Positions 32,440 to 42,791 of a stretch of 64,000 nt of DNA are shown piece by piece. This DNA is from Pseudomonadota bacterium (GTDB taxonomy: Bacteria > Pseudomonadota > Alphaproteobacteria > Rhizobiales > Tepidamorphaceae). The notes below the pieces were generated by a model. The model worked only from the letters and a program-made list of their open reading frames with translations. It was not told the DNA's origin and ran no database searches. The position numbers and the translations under genes are program-made. The stretch spans positions 111,911-175,910 of the forward strand of contig JAEWYT010000088.1 in assembly GCA_023458595.1 (NCBI GenBank), written 5' to 3'. Numbering within the stretch: the stretch's first letter is position 1; every line of letters starts with the position of its first letter.

Positions 32440-32922
32440 CAATGGGCTTGGCTGTCGGCAACTTCCGTTTCGGCATAAGGATCTTCGATACCAAGGTCGG
32501 CGAGGATGGCTGTTTCCAGGCGCTCCATGCGCTCGGCATCCTCGTCCGATTCGTGATCATATCCCAAAAGGTGCAGGATTCCGTGAATTGCTAAATGGGC
32601 AAAGTGATCGCCCGGCGCCTTGCCCTCGTCGGCAGCCTCCCGCTCGAGCGTCTCCACCGCGAGGACGACGTCGCCGAGCGCCGCGCCGGTGCCGGGCTCC
32701 TCGCCCGAGGGAAACGACAGGACATTGGTGGGCCTATCCTTGCCGCGGAACTGCCGGTTCAGGTTCCGAACGGTCGCATCGTCGGCGAGCGCCAGGACGA
32801 CGACGCCGGCGGCCCCGGGAAGCCTTCCGAGGATCGCCGGGGCGATCGGGCCCGCCCGGCGACCGACATCGAACCCGCTCCAGTCGCCCGATTCCTCGAC
32901 GACCTCGATCCGCAAGGCGGGA

Positions 32923-32933
<11 letters not shown>
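32439..32933 (-). CDS. ybeY: Endoribonuclease YbeY
   Basis: Metal-dependent endoribonuclease in 16S rRNA 3' maturation and ribosome quality control, 164 aa. The zinc-binding signature is HLAIHGILHLLGYDH, intact. FRGKDRPTNVLSFP is the conserved substrate-facing segment. The start overlaps the end of phoH by 11 bp, and its stop overlaps corC. Confidence 0.96.
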
Positions 32934-33924
<991 letters not shown>

Positions 33925-33947
33925 CGTCCCGCTCGTGCGCGCTTCGT

Positions 33948-35345
<1,398 letters not shown>

Positions 35346-35472
35346 GCGAATGCGTGGCGCCTATCGGTCAGGTCCGCGGGAGCGTTCCGTTCGCGGCCGA
35401 CGGCGAAAGGGCGTTCCGGCACGGTCGTCTCGCGGGGTTCCGGTCTCATATAAGCGGTTTCCGCCCGTTTCC

Positions 35473-36312
35473 CTAGCCTCTTTCGGCGGCCGCCGAAAGC
35501 GGGGCCTTTCGTCCCGCCGCCGCGTCGCGGCCACAGAGCACGGCCGCCGCCATGCCGCGCACCGAGCGTTCGGCCCGTCCGGCAACCGCCTTGCGCTCGG
35601 CGGCGCAGGCGAGCGGGATCGGGTCCCCGAAAGCCACCGTCACGTCGACCGAGCCCGATTGGAGCAGCCTCCACAGATGCGGCGCGAGCTCGATGTCGCC
35701 GTGCCAGGCGACGACCGGCCGGTGCTGGTGACCCATCGGCAAGCCGTTCAGGTGGGTGTAGACGAGCGCCACCGGCTGCACGTAGATCGCCGGCGTTTCG
35801 CCGTCCTCCCTGGCGAGCTCGTGGGCGGCGCCGAGCAGGGCGGAGCGGAACGGCAGCACCCGGTTGCCGTCGCTGGAGGTTCCCTCGGCGAACAGCACCA
35901 TGACGTCGCCGTCGGCGAGGCGCCGGCCGATGACGTCGTTCACGCGGGCGGTGTGATTGCGCCGGTTGCGGTCGACGAAGACGGTGCGCTGCAGCCTGGC
36001 GAGCCAGCCGAAGACCGGCCAGGTCGCGACCTCGCTCTTGGCGATGAAGGACAAGGGCGCGATCGAGCCGAATACCGAGATGTCGAGCCAGGAGACGTGG
36101 TTGGCGGCGATCAGCAGCGGCCGGCGGTCCGACAGGATGCCCTCCTGGTGGACGCGCACGCCGAGGAGGAGACAGACGAATCGGTGATAGGCGACCGGCA
36201 CCCTGGCCGCCGCGCGCGCCTTCAGCGCGAGAAGGACGAACTGCAGGAGCATCAGCGGCGGCGTCACCACCGCGAGCACGACAAGGATGAAGAGGGCGCG
36301 CACCGTACCCAT
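35473..36312 (-). CDS. olsA: Lyso-ornithine lipid / lysophospholipid O-acyltransferase (OlsA/PlsC type)
   Basis: Membrane acyltransferase, 279 aa. An N-terminal transmembrane helix (residues 5-30) is followed by the four acyltransferase blocks: HxxxxD in NHVSWLD, the Arg block QRTVFVDRNRR, the EGT block FAEGTSSDGNRVLPF, and VQPVALVYTH. In rhizobia the acyltransferase gene between mur/fur and miaB is OlsA, the second enzyme of ornithine lipid synthesis, which acylates lyso-ornithine lipid. The motif alone cannot exclude general PlsC activity. OlsB, the first enzyme, is at 53752. Confidence 0.72.
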   Translation of the reverse strand: MGTVRALFILVVLAVVTPPLMLLQFVLLALKARAAARVPVAYHRFVCLLLGVRVHQEGILSDRRPLLIAANHVSWLDISVFGSIAPLSFIAKSEVATWPVFGWLARLQRTVFVDRNRRNHTARVNDVIGRRLADGDVMVLFAEGTSSDGNRVLPFRSALLGAAHELAREDGETPAIYVQPVALVYTHLNGLPMGHQHRPVVAWHGDIELAPHLWRLLQSGSVDVTVAFGDPIPLACAAERKAVAGRAERSVRGMAAAVLCGRDAAAGRKAPLSAAAERG

Positions 36313-36320
36313 GGGCGGAC

Positions 36321-36749
36321 TCAGCCCTCCTTGTCGCCGAGCGGCACGCCGTAGAGCTCGAGCTTGTGGTCGACGAGCCGGAATCCGTGCTTGCGCGCGA
36401 TCGCCTCCTGCAGCCGCTCGATCTCCTCGTCGCGGAACTCGATCACCTTGCCCGTCTTCAGGTCGATCAGATGGTCGTGGTGCTCGTCGGGCACCTGCTC
36501 GTAGCGGGAGCGGCCGTCGCCGAAATCGTGCCGGGCCAGGATGCCGGCGTCCTCGAACAGCTTCACCGTTCGATACACGGTCGAGATCGAGATCTTCGGA
36601 TCGATGGCGGAGGCGCGCCTGTAGAGTTCTTCGACGTCGGGATGGTCGGCGGACTGCGAGAGCACGCGCGCGATGACGCGGCGCTGCTCGGTCATCCGCA
36701 TGCCGCGCGCCTGGCACTGATCCTCGATGAGACTGGAGTCTTCCGCCAT
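36321..36749 (-). CDS. mur: Fur-family regulator, Mur-like (manganese/iron uptake)
   Basis: 142 aa. It has the Fur winged helix (RGMRMTEQRRVIARVL, then ISTVYRTVKLFEDAGI) and the metal-binding EHHDHLIDLKTGKVIEF with HxH, plus HGFRLVDHKLELYGVP. It lacks C-terminal CxxC zinc pairs. In many rhizobia this gene encodes Mur, a manganese-responsive repressor, because Irr took over iron control. The ATG at 36749 with GAGG upstream is preferred to longer frames that overlap rimI. Confidence 0.85.
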   Translation of the reverse strand: MAEDSSLIEDQCQARGMRMTEQRRVIARVLSQSADHPDVEELYRRASAIDPKISISTVYRTVKLFEDAGILARHDFGDGRSRYEQVPDEHHDHLIDLKTGKVIEFRDEEIERLQEAIARKHGFRLVDHKLELYGVPLGDKEG

Positions 36750-36780
36750 TTTCCTCGCGATCCCACCTTCAGCCGCCATC

Positions 36781-37257
36781 CTAGGTAGCGTACGTGCCAT
36801 CGTCCAGCGTCAGCCCCTTTCGCATCGCCAGCGCGTCCATGGCGCCGTCCGGGCGCCGGTAATAGCCCCGCCTGCGCCCGATCTCAACGAAACCGGCAGC
36901 CGAATAGAGCGCGATCGCGGCATCGTTGTCGGCTGCGACCTCGAGAAAGGCCGCCGTTCCGCCGCGCCGGGCCGCCGCCGCCAGGCCGGCCCGCAGCAGC
37001 CGCCCGCCGACGCCCCGGCCGCGCGCAGATCGGGCGACGACGATCGTCAGCACCTCCGCCTCGTCGGCGGCGACCCGCAGCAGGATCTCGCCGACGAGCA
37101 CGCTTGCCTCCGTCGCGCCGAGGCGGATCACCAGCGGATCGGACAGGAACGCCGTCCAGTCCTTCTCGCCCCACGGCTGCGGCATCGCGGCGTGCAACGC
37201 GGCAGCCGCCGCCGCGTCCTCCGGCAGGAGCGGACGGATCGCAATATCGGGCGTCAT
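36781..37257 (-). CDS. rimI: Ribosomal-protein-alanine N-acetyltransferase RimI-like
   Basis: GNAT acetyltransferase of 158 aa. The acetyl-CoA loop is RSARGRGVGGRLLRAGL (R/Q-x-x-G-x-G/A), with LEVAADNDAAIALYSAAGF following. It is coupled to tsaB (4 bp overlap), the usual RimI place in proteobacteria. In E. coli RimI acetylates the N-terminus of S18; the target here is inferred. Confidence 0.9.
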   Translation of the reverse strand: MTPDIAIRPLLPEDAAAAAALHAAMPQPWGEKDWTAFLSDPLVIRLGATEASVLVGEILLRVAADEAEVLTIVVARSARGRGVGGRLLRAGLAAAARRGGTAAFLEVAADNDAAIALYSAAGFVEIGRRRGYYRRPDGAMDALAMRKGLTLDDGTYAT

Positions 37258-37922
37258 CGCCGGTCGATCGCCGCTTGGGCCTGCGGCCTGGCGTCCGGCG
37301 GGCGCAGATAGAGGGGTCTCACCGGACCTTCCGGCGCTCTCGCGGCGCCGAGCCGGGCGAGCGCCAGCGGGTCCGGGGCGGCATCGGTGCCGAGGGGACG
37401 CAGGATCCGACCCGTTCCCTCGGCGGCTTTCGCTACCATTTCCGCCGCCGAACCGAACACCGCCGTCACGTCGGCGGGTACCCGGGCGAGCAGCGCCTCG
37501 ACGCCGACGACCATCGGCTCGCTCGTCGGCGCGCCCCGTTCATCGAAGGTCTGGGCGTAGACCTCGTCTCGGCGGGCATCCATCGCGACGAGCAGAGGAA
37601 CACGTTCTCGCAGGAACGCCGTCGCGGCGAGCGCCTCAAGCGTGGTGATGCCTATCGCCGGACGGCCGGTCGCGAGCGCGAAGCCGCGCACGGCCGCGAC
37701 CCCGACGCGGACGCCGGTGAACGTGCCGGGTCCGACGGTCACGACGAAACGGTCCATGTCGCCGTAGCCGATGCCGGCCTCGGCGAGGGCGTCCTCGAGC
37801 ATCGGCATCAGCGCCTCGGCGTGGCCGCGCGCCATCGGCCGCGTCCGCGTCACCGGGCGGTCGCCGACAAGAATGGCGAGCGAACAGGCCGAAAGCGCCG
37901 TATCGACGGCGAGGACGTTCAT
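37254..37922 (-). CDS. tsaB: tRNA threonylcarbamoyladenosine biosynthesis protein TsaB
   Basis: Scaffold partner of TsaD in t6A37 formation, 222 aa. It has an ASKHA-fold N-terminus (LAVDTALSACSLAI) and the signature TVGPGTFTGVRVGVAAVRGFAL. It lies upstream of rimI with overlapping codons. The 90 bp gap to nfuA shows nothing recognisable. Confidence 0.95.
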   Translation of the reverse strand: MNVLAVDTALSACSLAILVGDRPVTRTRPMARGHAEALMPMLEDALAEAGIGYGDMDRFVVTVGPGTFTGVRVGVAAVRGFALATGRPAIGITTLEALAATAFLRERVPLLVAMDARRDEVYAQTFDERGAPTSEPMVVGVEALLARVPADVTAVFGSAAEMVAKAAEGTGRILRPLGTDAAPDPLALARLGAARAPEGPVRPLYLRPPDARPQAQAAIDRR

Positions 37923-38012
37923 GGCTCTATGACCGATGCGCGAAATTGACCGACGCGATGCGGTCTAGTCGGCTTTCCGTTCCAGGAAAAGGCCGGATGC
38001 GCGCCGCGACGT

Positions 38013-38573
38013 TCAGATCGGGCGGACTTCCTGCACGTCGGGCACGAAGTGGCGCAGCAGGTTCTCGATGCCGTGCTTGAGCGTCGCCGTCGAGCTCGGG
38101 CAGCCGGAGCAGGCGCCGCGCATGTGCAGGAACACGATTCCGTCGCGATAGCCCTGGAAGATGATGTCGCCGCCGTCGGAGGCGACCGCCGGGCGCACGC
38201 GCGTCTCGATCAGCTCCTTGATGGTGGCGACGGTGGGGGCGTCGGCCTCGTCGAAGAACTCCTCGTCGGCGGAATCGGCGGCGGCGCCCTCGGCCGCCAT
38301 CAGCGGCTGGCCGGACATGAAATGCTCCATGATGGCGCCGAGGATAGCGGGCTTGAGGTGCTGCCATTCGCCGTCCTCTTTGGTGACGGCGATGAAGTCC
38401 GAGCCGTAGAAGACGCCGCCCACGCCGGGAATCTCGAACAGGCGGGCGGCGAGCGGCGAGTGCGCCGCGTCCTCCGCCGAGCGGATGTCGAGCGTGTCGC
38501 CGGGCAGGACCGGACGCCCGGGGATGAATTTCAGCGTCGCGGGATTGGGCGTGGCTTCGGTCTGGATGAACAT
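38013..38573 (-). CDS. nfuA: Fe-S cluster carrier NfuA/NifU-like protein
   Basis: Cluster carrier of 186 aa. The N-terminal Nfu_N domain (IQTEATPNPATLKFIPGRPV) is followed by the NifU C-terminal domain with the cluster ligands CSGC in RGACSGCPSST (near residue 156). It delivers Fe-S clusters to targets. An Irr-box-like palindrome lies about 115 bp upstream and a TATATA -10 element about 55 bp upstream. Confidence 0.94.
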   Translation of the reverse strand: MFIQTEATPNPATLKFIPGRPVLPGDTLDIRSAEDAAHSPLAARLFEIPGVGGVFYGSDFIAVTKEDGEWQHLKPAILGAIMEHFMSGQPLMAAEGAAADSADEEFFDEADAPTVATIKELIETRVRPAVASDGGDIIFQGYRDGIVFLHMRGACSGCPSSTATLKHGIENLLRHFVPDVQEVRPI

Positions 38574-38624
38574 CGGTCGTCCCTTTTCAGCGCAAGGCCG
38601 TCGGAAATCGGAGTCTCGCGTACC

Positions 38625-38697
38625 TATATAGGCGCCTGCGCGCCGACTCCCAGGGAGTTCCCAGAGGGCTCCCCGCGTGAACTTAGAAATATTCTAT
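38625..38697 (-). promoter_or_regulatory. nfuA upstream region with candidate Irr box (ICE)
   Basis: A palindromic site at 38683-38697, TTAGAA-ATA-TTCTAT, resembles the rhizobial iron control element TTTAGAA-N3-TTCTAAA (best arms TAGAA/TTCTA). A -10-like TATATA lies at 38625-38630 with a poor -35. The rest of the 38574-38747 gap is unremarkable. Confidence 0.5.
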
Positions 38698-38747
38698 CAT
38701 GGGTGTCCCGTGAGGCAACGCAGGATCGCGACAATCCACGCCGGGCG

Positions 38748-39248
38748 TCAGGAAACGGCCTGGATCTCCTCGTCGGAAAGCGAGCCGGGAACGATGGTGA
38801 TCGGGATCGGGAAGGTGGCGGCGGCCTTGGTCGCGATGGAGGTGATCAGCGGGCCCGGGCCCTCCTTGCCCATTCCGGCGGCGAGCACGAGGATCGAGAC
38901 ATCGGCGTCCTCCTCGATGAGCTTCAGCACCTCGTCGGAGCGATTGCCCTCGCGGATCACCATCTCGGGCTCGACCTCGGCCCATTTGCGCGCCTTCTCG
39001 GCGAATTCGCCGAGCACGCGGCGCGCCTCGTCCTGCGCCTCGGCGCGCATGATGTTCTCGACGCCGAGCCAGTGCTGGAAATCGCCGGGCGCGAGCACGT
39101 AGAGCATCAGCAGCTTGCCACTCGTGTTCTGGGCCCGGCGGCTGGCGTAGTAGACCGCCCTGTCGCATTCCGGCGAATCGTCGATGATGACGAGGAATTT
39201 GCGCCGGTGGCCCGGTTCGGTGCTGCGTCGCCTGCTCATGGCGCGCAT
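38748..39248 (-). CDS. Universal stress protein (UspA family)
   Basis: 166 aa from the ATG at 39248 (AGGTGG upstream). After about 20 basic residues the fold begins KFLVIIDDSPECDRAVYYA with the usual Asp. The ATP-binding GxxG-like region near the end is LVLAAGMGKEGPGPL, less canonical than G-2x-G-9x-GS/T. Usp proteins respond to stress and starvation, and the precise role is unknown. It is divergent from the sugar dehydrogenase. The ATG at 39239 is also possible. Confidence 0.85.
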   Translation of the reverse strand: MRAMSRRRSTEPGHRRKFLVIIDDSPECDRAVYYASRRAQNTSGKLLMLYVLAPGDFQHWLGVENIMRAEAQDEARRVLGEFAEKARKWAEVEPEMVIREGNRSDEVLKLIEEDADVSILVLAAGMGKEGPGPLITSIATKAAATFPIPITIVPGSLSDEEIQAVS

Positions 39249-39296
39249 GCTGCCACCTGCGCGAGGGCCGGGCAAGCCGGAAGGCTTTGGCCCAAA

Positions 39297-39325
39297 TTGC
39301 GGCTTTGCGGCACACCGTCCCGCAA
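39297..39325. promoter_or_regulatory. TTGCGG repeats between usp and the sugar dehydrogenase
   Basis: TTGCGG occurs at 39297-39302 and 39305-39310, with its inverse CCGCAA at 39320-39325, in the 133 bp divergent gap. The last two form an inverted repeat with a 9 bp spacer. It is a candidate operator for one or both genes. Confidence 0.4.
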
Positions 39326-39381
39326 TATGACCACATTCAGGATGCCGACTGGCGCGCGAGGAACAACCGAGGGGCCGCATC

Positions 39382-40551
39382 ATGATTCGCGCCGGAAGAT
39401 CGACGCCGTCCGGATCGCCGATGAGATCCGCCGGGCTCGCCGCTCTCGCGGTCGCAGCGCTCGCGGGGGGCGCGGCCGCCGCGCCGGCGCTGACCTCGGT
39501 GCCGATCGGCTCCTTCGAGAACCCCGTCTACGTCGCCGTCGCGCCGGGCTACCAGAAGTTCCTGTTCGTGGTGGAGCGGGCCGGCGTCGTCCGGTTGATG
39601 CGCAACGAAAGGACGGCCAAGCGTCCGTTCCTCGACATCCGCAATCTGGTCCTGGGCGTGCCCGACCCGGGTGCCGGCGGAGAGCAGGGGCTCCTCTCGA
39701 TCGCGTTCGCGCCGAACTACAAGAAGACCCGACGCTTCTACGTCGCCTATACCGACAAGAACGGCGACCTTCAGATCGACGAGTTCCAGCGCTCCAGGCG
39801 GCGGGCGGCGCAGGCGGCGCGGAAATCTCGCCGCGCGGTGCTGCGGATCCCGCACCGCGACGCGCAGAACCACAACGGCGGCCAGCTTCAGTTCGGTCCC
39901 GACAGGCTCCTCTACATCTCGACCGGCGACGGCGGCGGCGGCGGCGACCAGTTCGACAACGCCCGCAGGCTCGACCGTCTGCTCGGCAAGCTCCTGCGCA
40001 TCAACCCGCGCCAGACGAGGAAGCGCGCCTACCGCATCCCGAAGAGCAATCCCTTCGTCGGCACGGCCGGCCGCGACGAGATCTTCTCCTACGGCCTGCG
40101 CAACCCGTGGCGCTTCTCCTTCCAGGGCAACAGCCTGCTGATCGCCGACGTCGGGCAGAGCAACTGGGAGGAGGTCGACATCCTCGCCGTGAGCGCGGCG
40201 CGGGGAGCCAACTTCGGCTGGCCTCGATACGAGGGCAACGTCGACTTCGACACCGGGCGGCCCGGCCCCCATGCACCCACCTTCCCGGTCTTCGTCTACG
40301 ACCATTCCGGCGGGCGCTGCTCGATCACCGGCGGCCACGTCTCCGACGACCCGACGATCCCCTGGCTCGCCGGCCGCTATCTCTACGCCGATTTCTGCAA
40401 CGGCGAGATCCACAGCATCGCCACCGACGGCAGCGACGACCAGCCGACAGGGCTGACGCTGTCCGGTCTCGCGAGCTTCGGCAAGGGCTTCGGCGGGCAG
40501 CTCTACGCGGTGCAGCTCGACGGCACGGTCTCGCGCATCGAGGCGCCGTAG
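39382..40551 (+). CDS. Secreted PQQ-dependent aldose sugar dehydrogenase family protein
   Basis: Exported beta-propeller dehydrogenase of the glucose/sorbosone family, 389 aa. A signal peptide (about residues 14-34 in the frame, ALAVAALAGGAAAAPA) precedes it. The catalytic-His motif is HNGGQLQFGPDRLLYISTGD (His after Asn near residue 171). Later signatures GLRNPWRFSF, DVGQSNWEEVDIL and NFGWPRYEG match the family. It would oxidise sugars in the periplasm with PQQ. No PQQ synthesis genes are in the window. The next gene is a second secreted propeller. Confidence 0.87.
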   Translation: MIRAGRSTPSGSPMRSAGLAALAVAALAGGAAAAPALTSVPIGSFENPVYVAVAPGYQKFLFVVERAGVVRLMRNERTAKRPFLDIRNLVLGVPDPGAGGEQGLLSIAFAPNYKKTRRFYVAYTDKNGDLQIDEFQRSRRRAAQAARKSRRAVLRIPHRDAQNHNGGQLQFGPDRLLYISTGDGGGGGDQFDNARRLDRLLGKLLRINPRQTRKRAYRIPKSNPFVGTAGRDEIFSYGLRNPWRFSFQGNSLLIADVGQSNWEEVDILAVSAARGANFGWPRYEGNVDFDTGRPGPHAPTFPVFVYDHSGGRCSITGGHVSDDPTIPWLAGRYLYADFCNGEIHSIATDGSDDQPTGLTLSGLASFGKGFGGQLYAVQLDGTVSRIEAP

Positions 40552-40629
40552 CCGCCCTTTTCCCTCGAACGGACGGAACGACACCCGCGGGCGGGACACA
40601 GTCCCGGGTCCGGTTCTTTTCGGCCGAAA

Positions 40630-40675
40630 GCTAATGGATTGTTAGCCCGCTTGCTGTAGATTTGACGTTGCGTCA
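40630..40675 (+). promoter_or_regulatory. Palindromes upstream of the NHL-repeat protein
   Basis: In the 40552-40754 leader: GCTAA-N7-TTAGC at 40630-40646 and TGACG-TTG-CGTCA at 40663-40675. The region is more A/T-rich than its surroundings and probably contains the promoter, but no convincing -35/-10 pair is visible. Confidence 0.4.
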
Positions 40676-40754
40676 GTTTCGCGTCGATCCGAATTGATCG
40701 CGTTTCCGTCGCGGCCGCACACCCGTGAACCGAACTCGGTGGACAATCATCCCT

Positions 40755-42716
40755 ATGGTCTATTCTCACGATCCGTTGAACCGCGGTGCCCATTATTGTG
40801 CCGTCCTCGCGGGATTTAGCTTCGCTCTGCTTGCGGGACAGGCCTGGTCCGCCGAATTGAACGGCAAGATCAGAACCGGCAGCCTTCCGGTCTCTTACGC
40901 CCGGGTCACGCTTTACCAGGCCGGGACCACGACCGGCGGCGCGGCGAGCGTCCTCGCGACGGCCAGGGCCAACTCGCTCGGCACTTTCCGGATCAGCTAC
41001 ACGGCTCCCTCCGACCCGGACGCGGTGCTCTACGTCATCACCCAGGGCGGATCCGTCGAGGCGATCGGGCTCAATCCCCGGGACCGGCATCTGCGCTTCG
41101 CGACGGTGCTGGGGACGAAGCGGACCTCCAGCGTGGTCATCAACGAGCGCACGACGGTGGCGGCCGCCTATGCCTTCGCGCAGTTCATCGACGGCGTGAC
41201 CATTTCCGGCGTCCATCCCGGGCCGAAGAATGCCGCGGCGACCCTGCGCAACCTCGTCAACGTGCGGAACGGCAAGGTCGGCAACGTCCTCGGCCAGAAG
41301 CCGAACGGCGGCAAGACGCAGACGATGCGCGAGTTCAATTCGCTCGCCAACCTGTTGTCGACCTGCGTGCGCGGGCTCGCCGAAACCAACTGCAAGGCTC
41401 TGTTCAAGCGCGCGACGCCGCCCGGCGGCAAGCGTCCGAAGGACATCCTGCAGGCGGCCGTCAACATCGCGCACTATCCCGGCCGGAAAGCCAAGAGCCT
41501 CTACAACCTGTCGCAGCGCAGCGGCGTCTACAGCCCCGCGCTGAAGAGCGCCGTCGATACCTGGACGCTGACCATCCTCTACGACGGCGGCGGCGGAATG
41601 CTGGACGGGCCGGGCAACATGGCCTTCGACAAGGAAGGCACCGTCTGGATCGGCAACAACTACGAGTACAAGAAGAGCCCGCATACGCCGGCTTGCGGCG
41701 ACACGCATCTGATCCGGCTGACGCCCGACGGCAGGAAGTATCCGGGCTCGCCCTATACCGGCGGCGGCATCTACGGCGTCGGCTTCGGCATCGCCATGGA
41801 CCTCAACGAAAACGTCTGGATCGGCAATTTCGGTTTCTCGGGCGACGGCTGCACGACCGGCGGTGACGACAAGACCGTCTCCCTGTTCAATTCCGACGGC
41901 GTGCCGCAGGCCGGCACCCCCTACAACACCGGCAACATCAACAGGGTGCAGGGCGTCGCCACCGACACCGACAACACTGTCTGGTTCACCAATTGCGGCG
42001 GGGATTCGGTGACGGTCTATCCCGGCGGTGTTCCCTCCAACATCAACTACGCGCCCGCGGAGATGGAAAAACCGTTCGGTGCGGCGGTCGACGGCAATCA
42101 CGACGTCTGGGTCGCCGCCAACGAGACGAACCGCATCTTCAAGCTCGATCAGGCCGGAAACATCCTGGTTCGAACCGAACGCGGAGAAGCTGGCGTCAAG
42201 CGGCCGATGGGCATCGCCGTCGACAGCCTCAACAATGCCTGGGTCGCGAATTCGGGCGTCATCGGAGCGCCCTGCTATTTCCGGCCGTCGGCCAATATTC
42301 CCAATCCGAAAGACGCGTCGGTGACGATGGTCGCGCCGGACGGAACGACCAAAGGCCCCTATGAGAATGACGGCCTGTTCATTCCCTGGGGCATCGCCGT
42401 GGACGGCGACGACAATGTCTGGGTGGCGAATTTCGGCGGATCCCGCGTCGGCCACGTCTGCGGCGCACGGCCTGAGAACTGCCCGCCCGGCGTCACGACC
42501 GGCCAGTCGATCGCGCCGAAGAAGACGGGTTACACGTTCGACGGCCTGATACGGGTCACCGCCGTGCAGGTCGACTCGTCGGGCAACGTGTGGCTCGCCA
42601 ACAACTGGCTGCCGGTGCCCTACCAGACCAATCCCGGCGGCAAGACCATGGCGGTGATGATCGGGATCGCGGCGCCGGTAAAGACACCGCTGGTCGGCCC
42701 GCCGCAGAAACCCTAG
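40755..42716 (+). CDS. Secreted NHL/Vgb-type beta-propeller protein of unknown function
   Basis: 653 aa exported protein. A signal peptide (about residues 1-32, ending GQAWSAE) is followed by a small beta-sandwich (about 33-110, resembling carboxypeptidase-regulatory/CnaB domains), a helical linker with four Cys (about 125-255), and a propeller with seven copies of G(I/V)AxDxxxxVWhxN: for example GIAMDLNENVWIGNF, GVATDTDNTVWFTNC, GIAVDSLNNAWVANS and GIAVDGDDNVWVANF. No catalytic residues are recognised. It has its own leader and a strong terminator. The first codons are less GC-rich than the neighbours, which hints at acquisition. A GTG at 40725 would give a longer start. Confidence 0.8.
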   Translation: MVYSHDPLNRGAHYCAVLAGFSFALLAGQAWSAELNGKIRTGSLPVSYARVTLYQAGTTTGGAASVLATARANSLGTFRISYTAPSDPDAVLYVITQGGSVEAIGLNPRDRHLRFATVLGTKRTSSVVINERTTVAAAYAFAQFIDGVTISGVHPGPKNAAATLRNLVNVRNGKVGNVLGQKPNGGKTQTMREFNSLANLLSTCVRGLAETNCKALFKRATPPGGKRPKDILQAAVNIAHYPGRKAKSLYNLSQRSGVYSPALKSAVDTWTLTILYDGGGGMLDGPGNMAFDKEGTVWIGNNYEYKKSPHTPACGDTHLIRLTPDGRKYPGSPYTGGGIYGVGFGIAMDLNENVWIGNFGFSGDGCTTGGDDKTVSLFNSDGVPQAGTPYNTGNINRVQGVATDTDNTVWFTNCGGDSVTVYPGGVPSNINYAPAEMEKPFGAAVDGNHDVWVAANETNRIFKLDQAGNILVRTERGEAGVKRPMGIAVDSLNNAWVANSGVIGAPCYFRPSANIPNPKDASVTMVAPDGTTKGPYENDGLFIPWGIAVDGDDNVWVANFGGSRVGHVCGARPENCPPGVTTGQSIAPKKTGYTFDGLIRVTAVQVDSSGNVWLANNWLPVPYQTNPGGKTMAVMIGIAAPVKTPLVGPPQKP

Positions 42717-42741
42717 GGCCTCCGGGCCGTCCGACAACAAG

Positions 42742-42774
42742 AACGCCGGGTCTCGACGAGGCCCGGCGTTTTTT
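42742..42774 (+). terminator. Strong intrinsic terminator after the NHL-repeat gene
   Basis: Stem AACGCCGGG (42742-42750) / CCCGGCGTT (42762-42770), then TTTT. On the opposite strand the same hairpin is followed by CTTGTTG, so it may also end the convergent trpS transcript. Confidence 0.85.
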
Positions 42775-42791
42775 CCTTCGGTCGGAACCCG

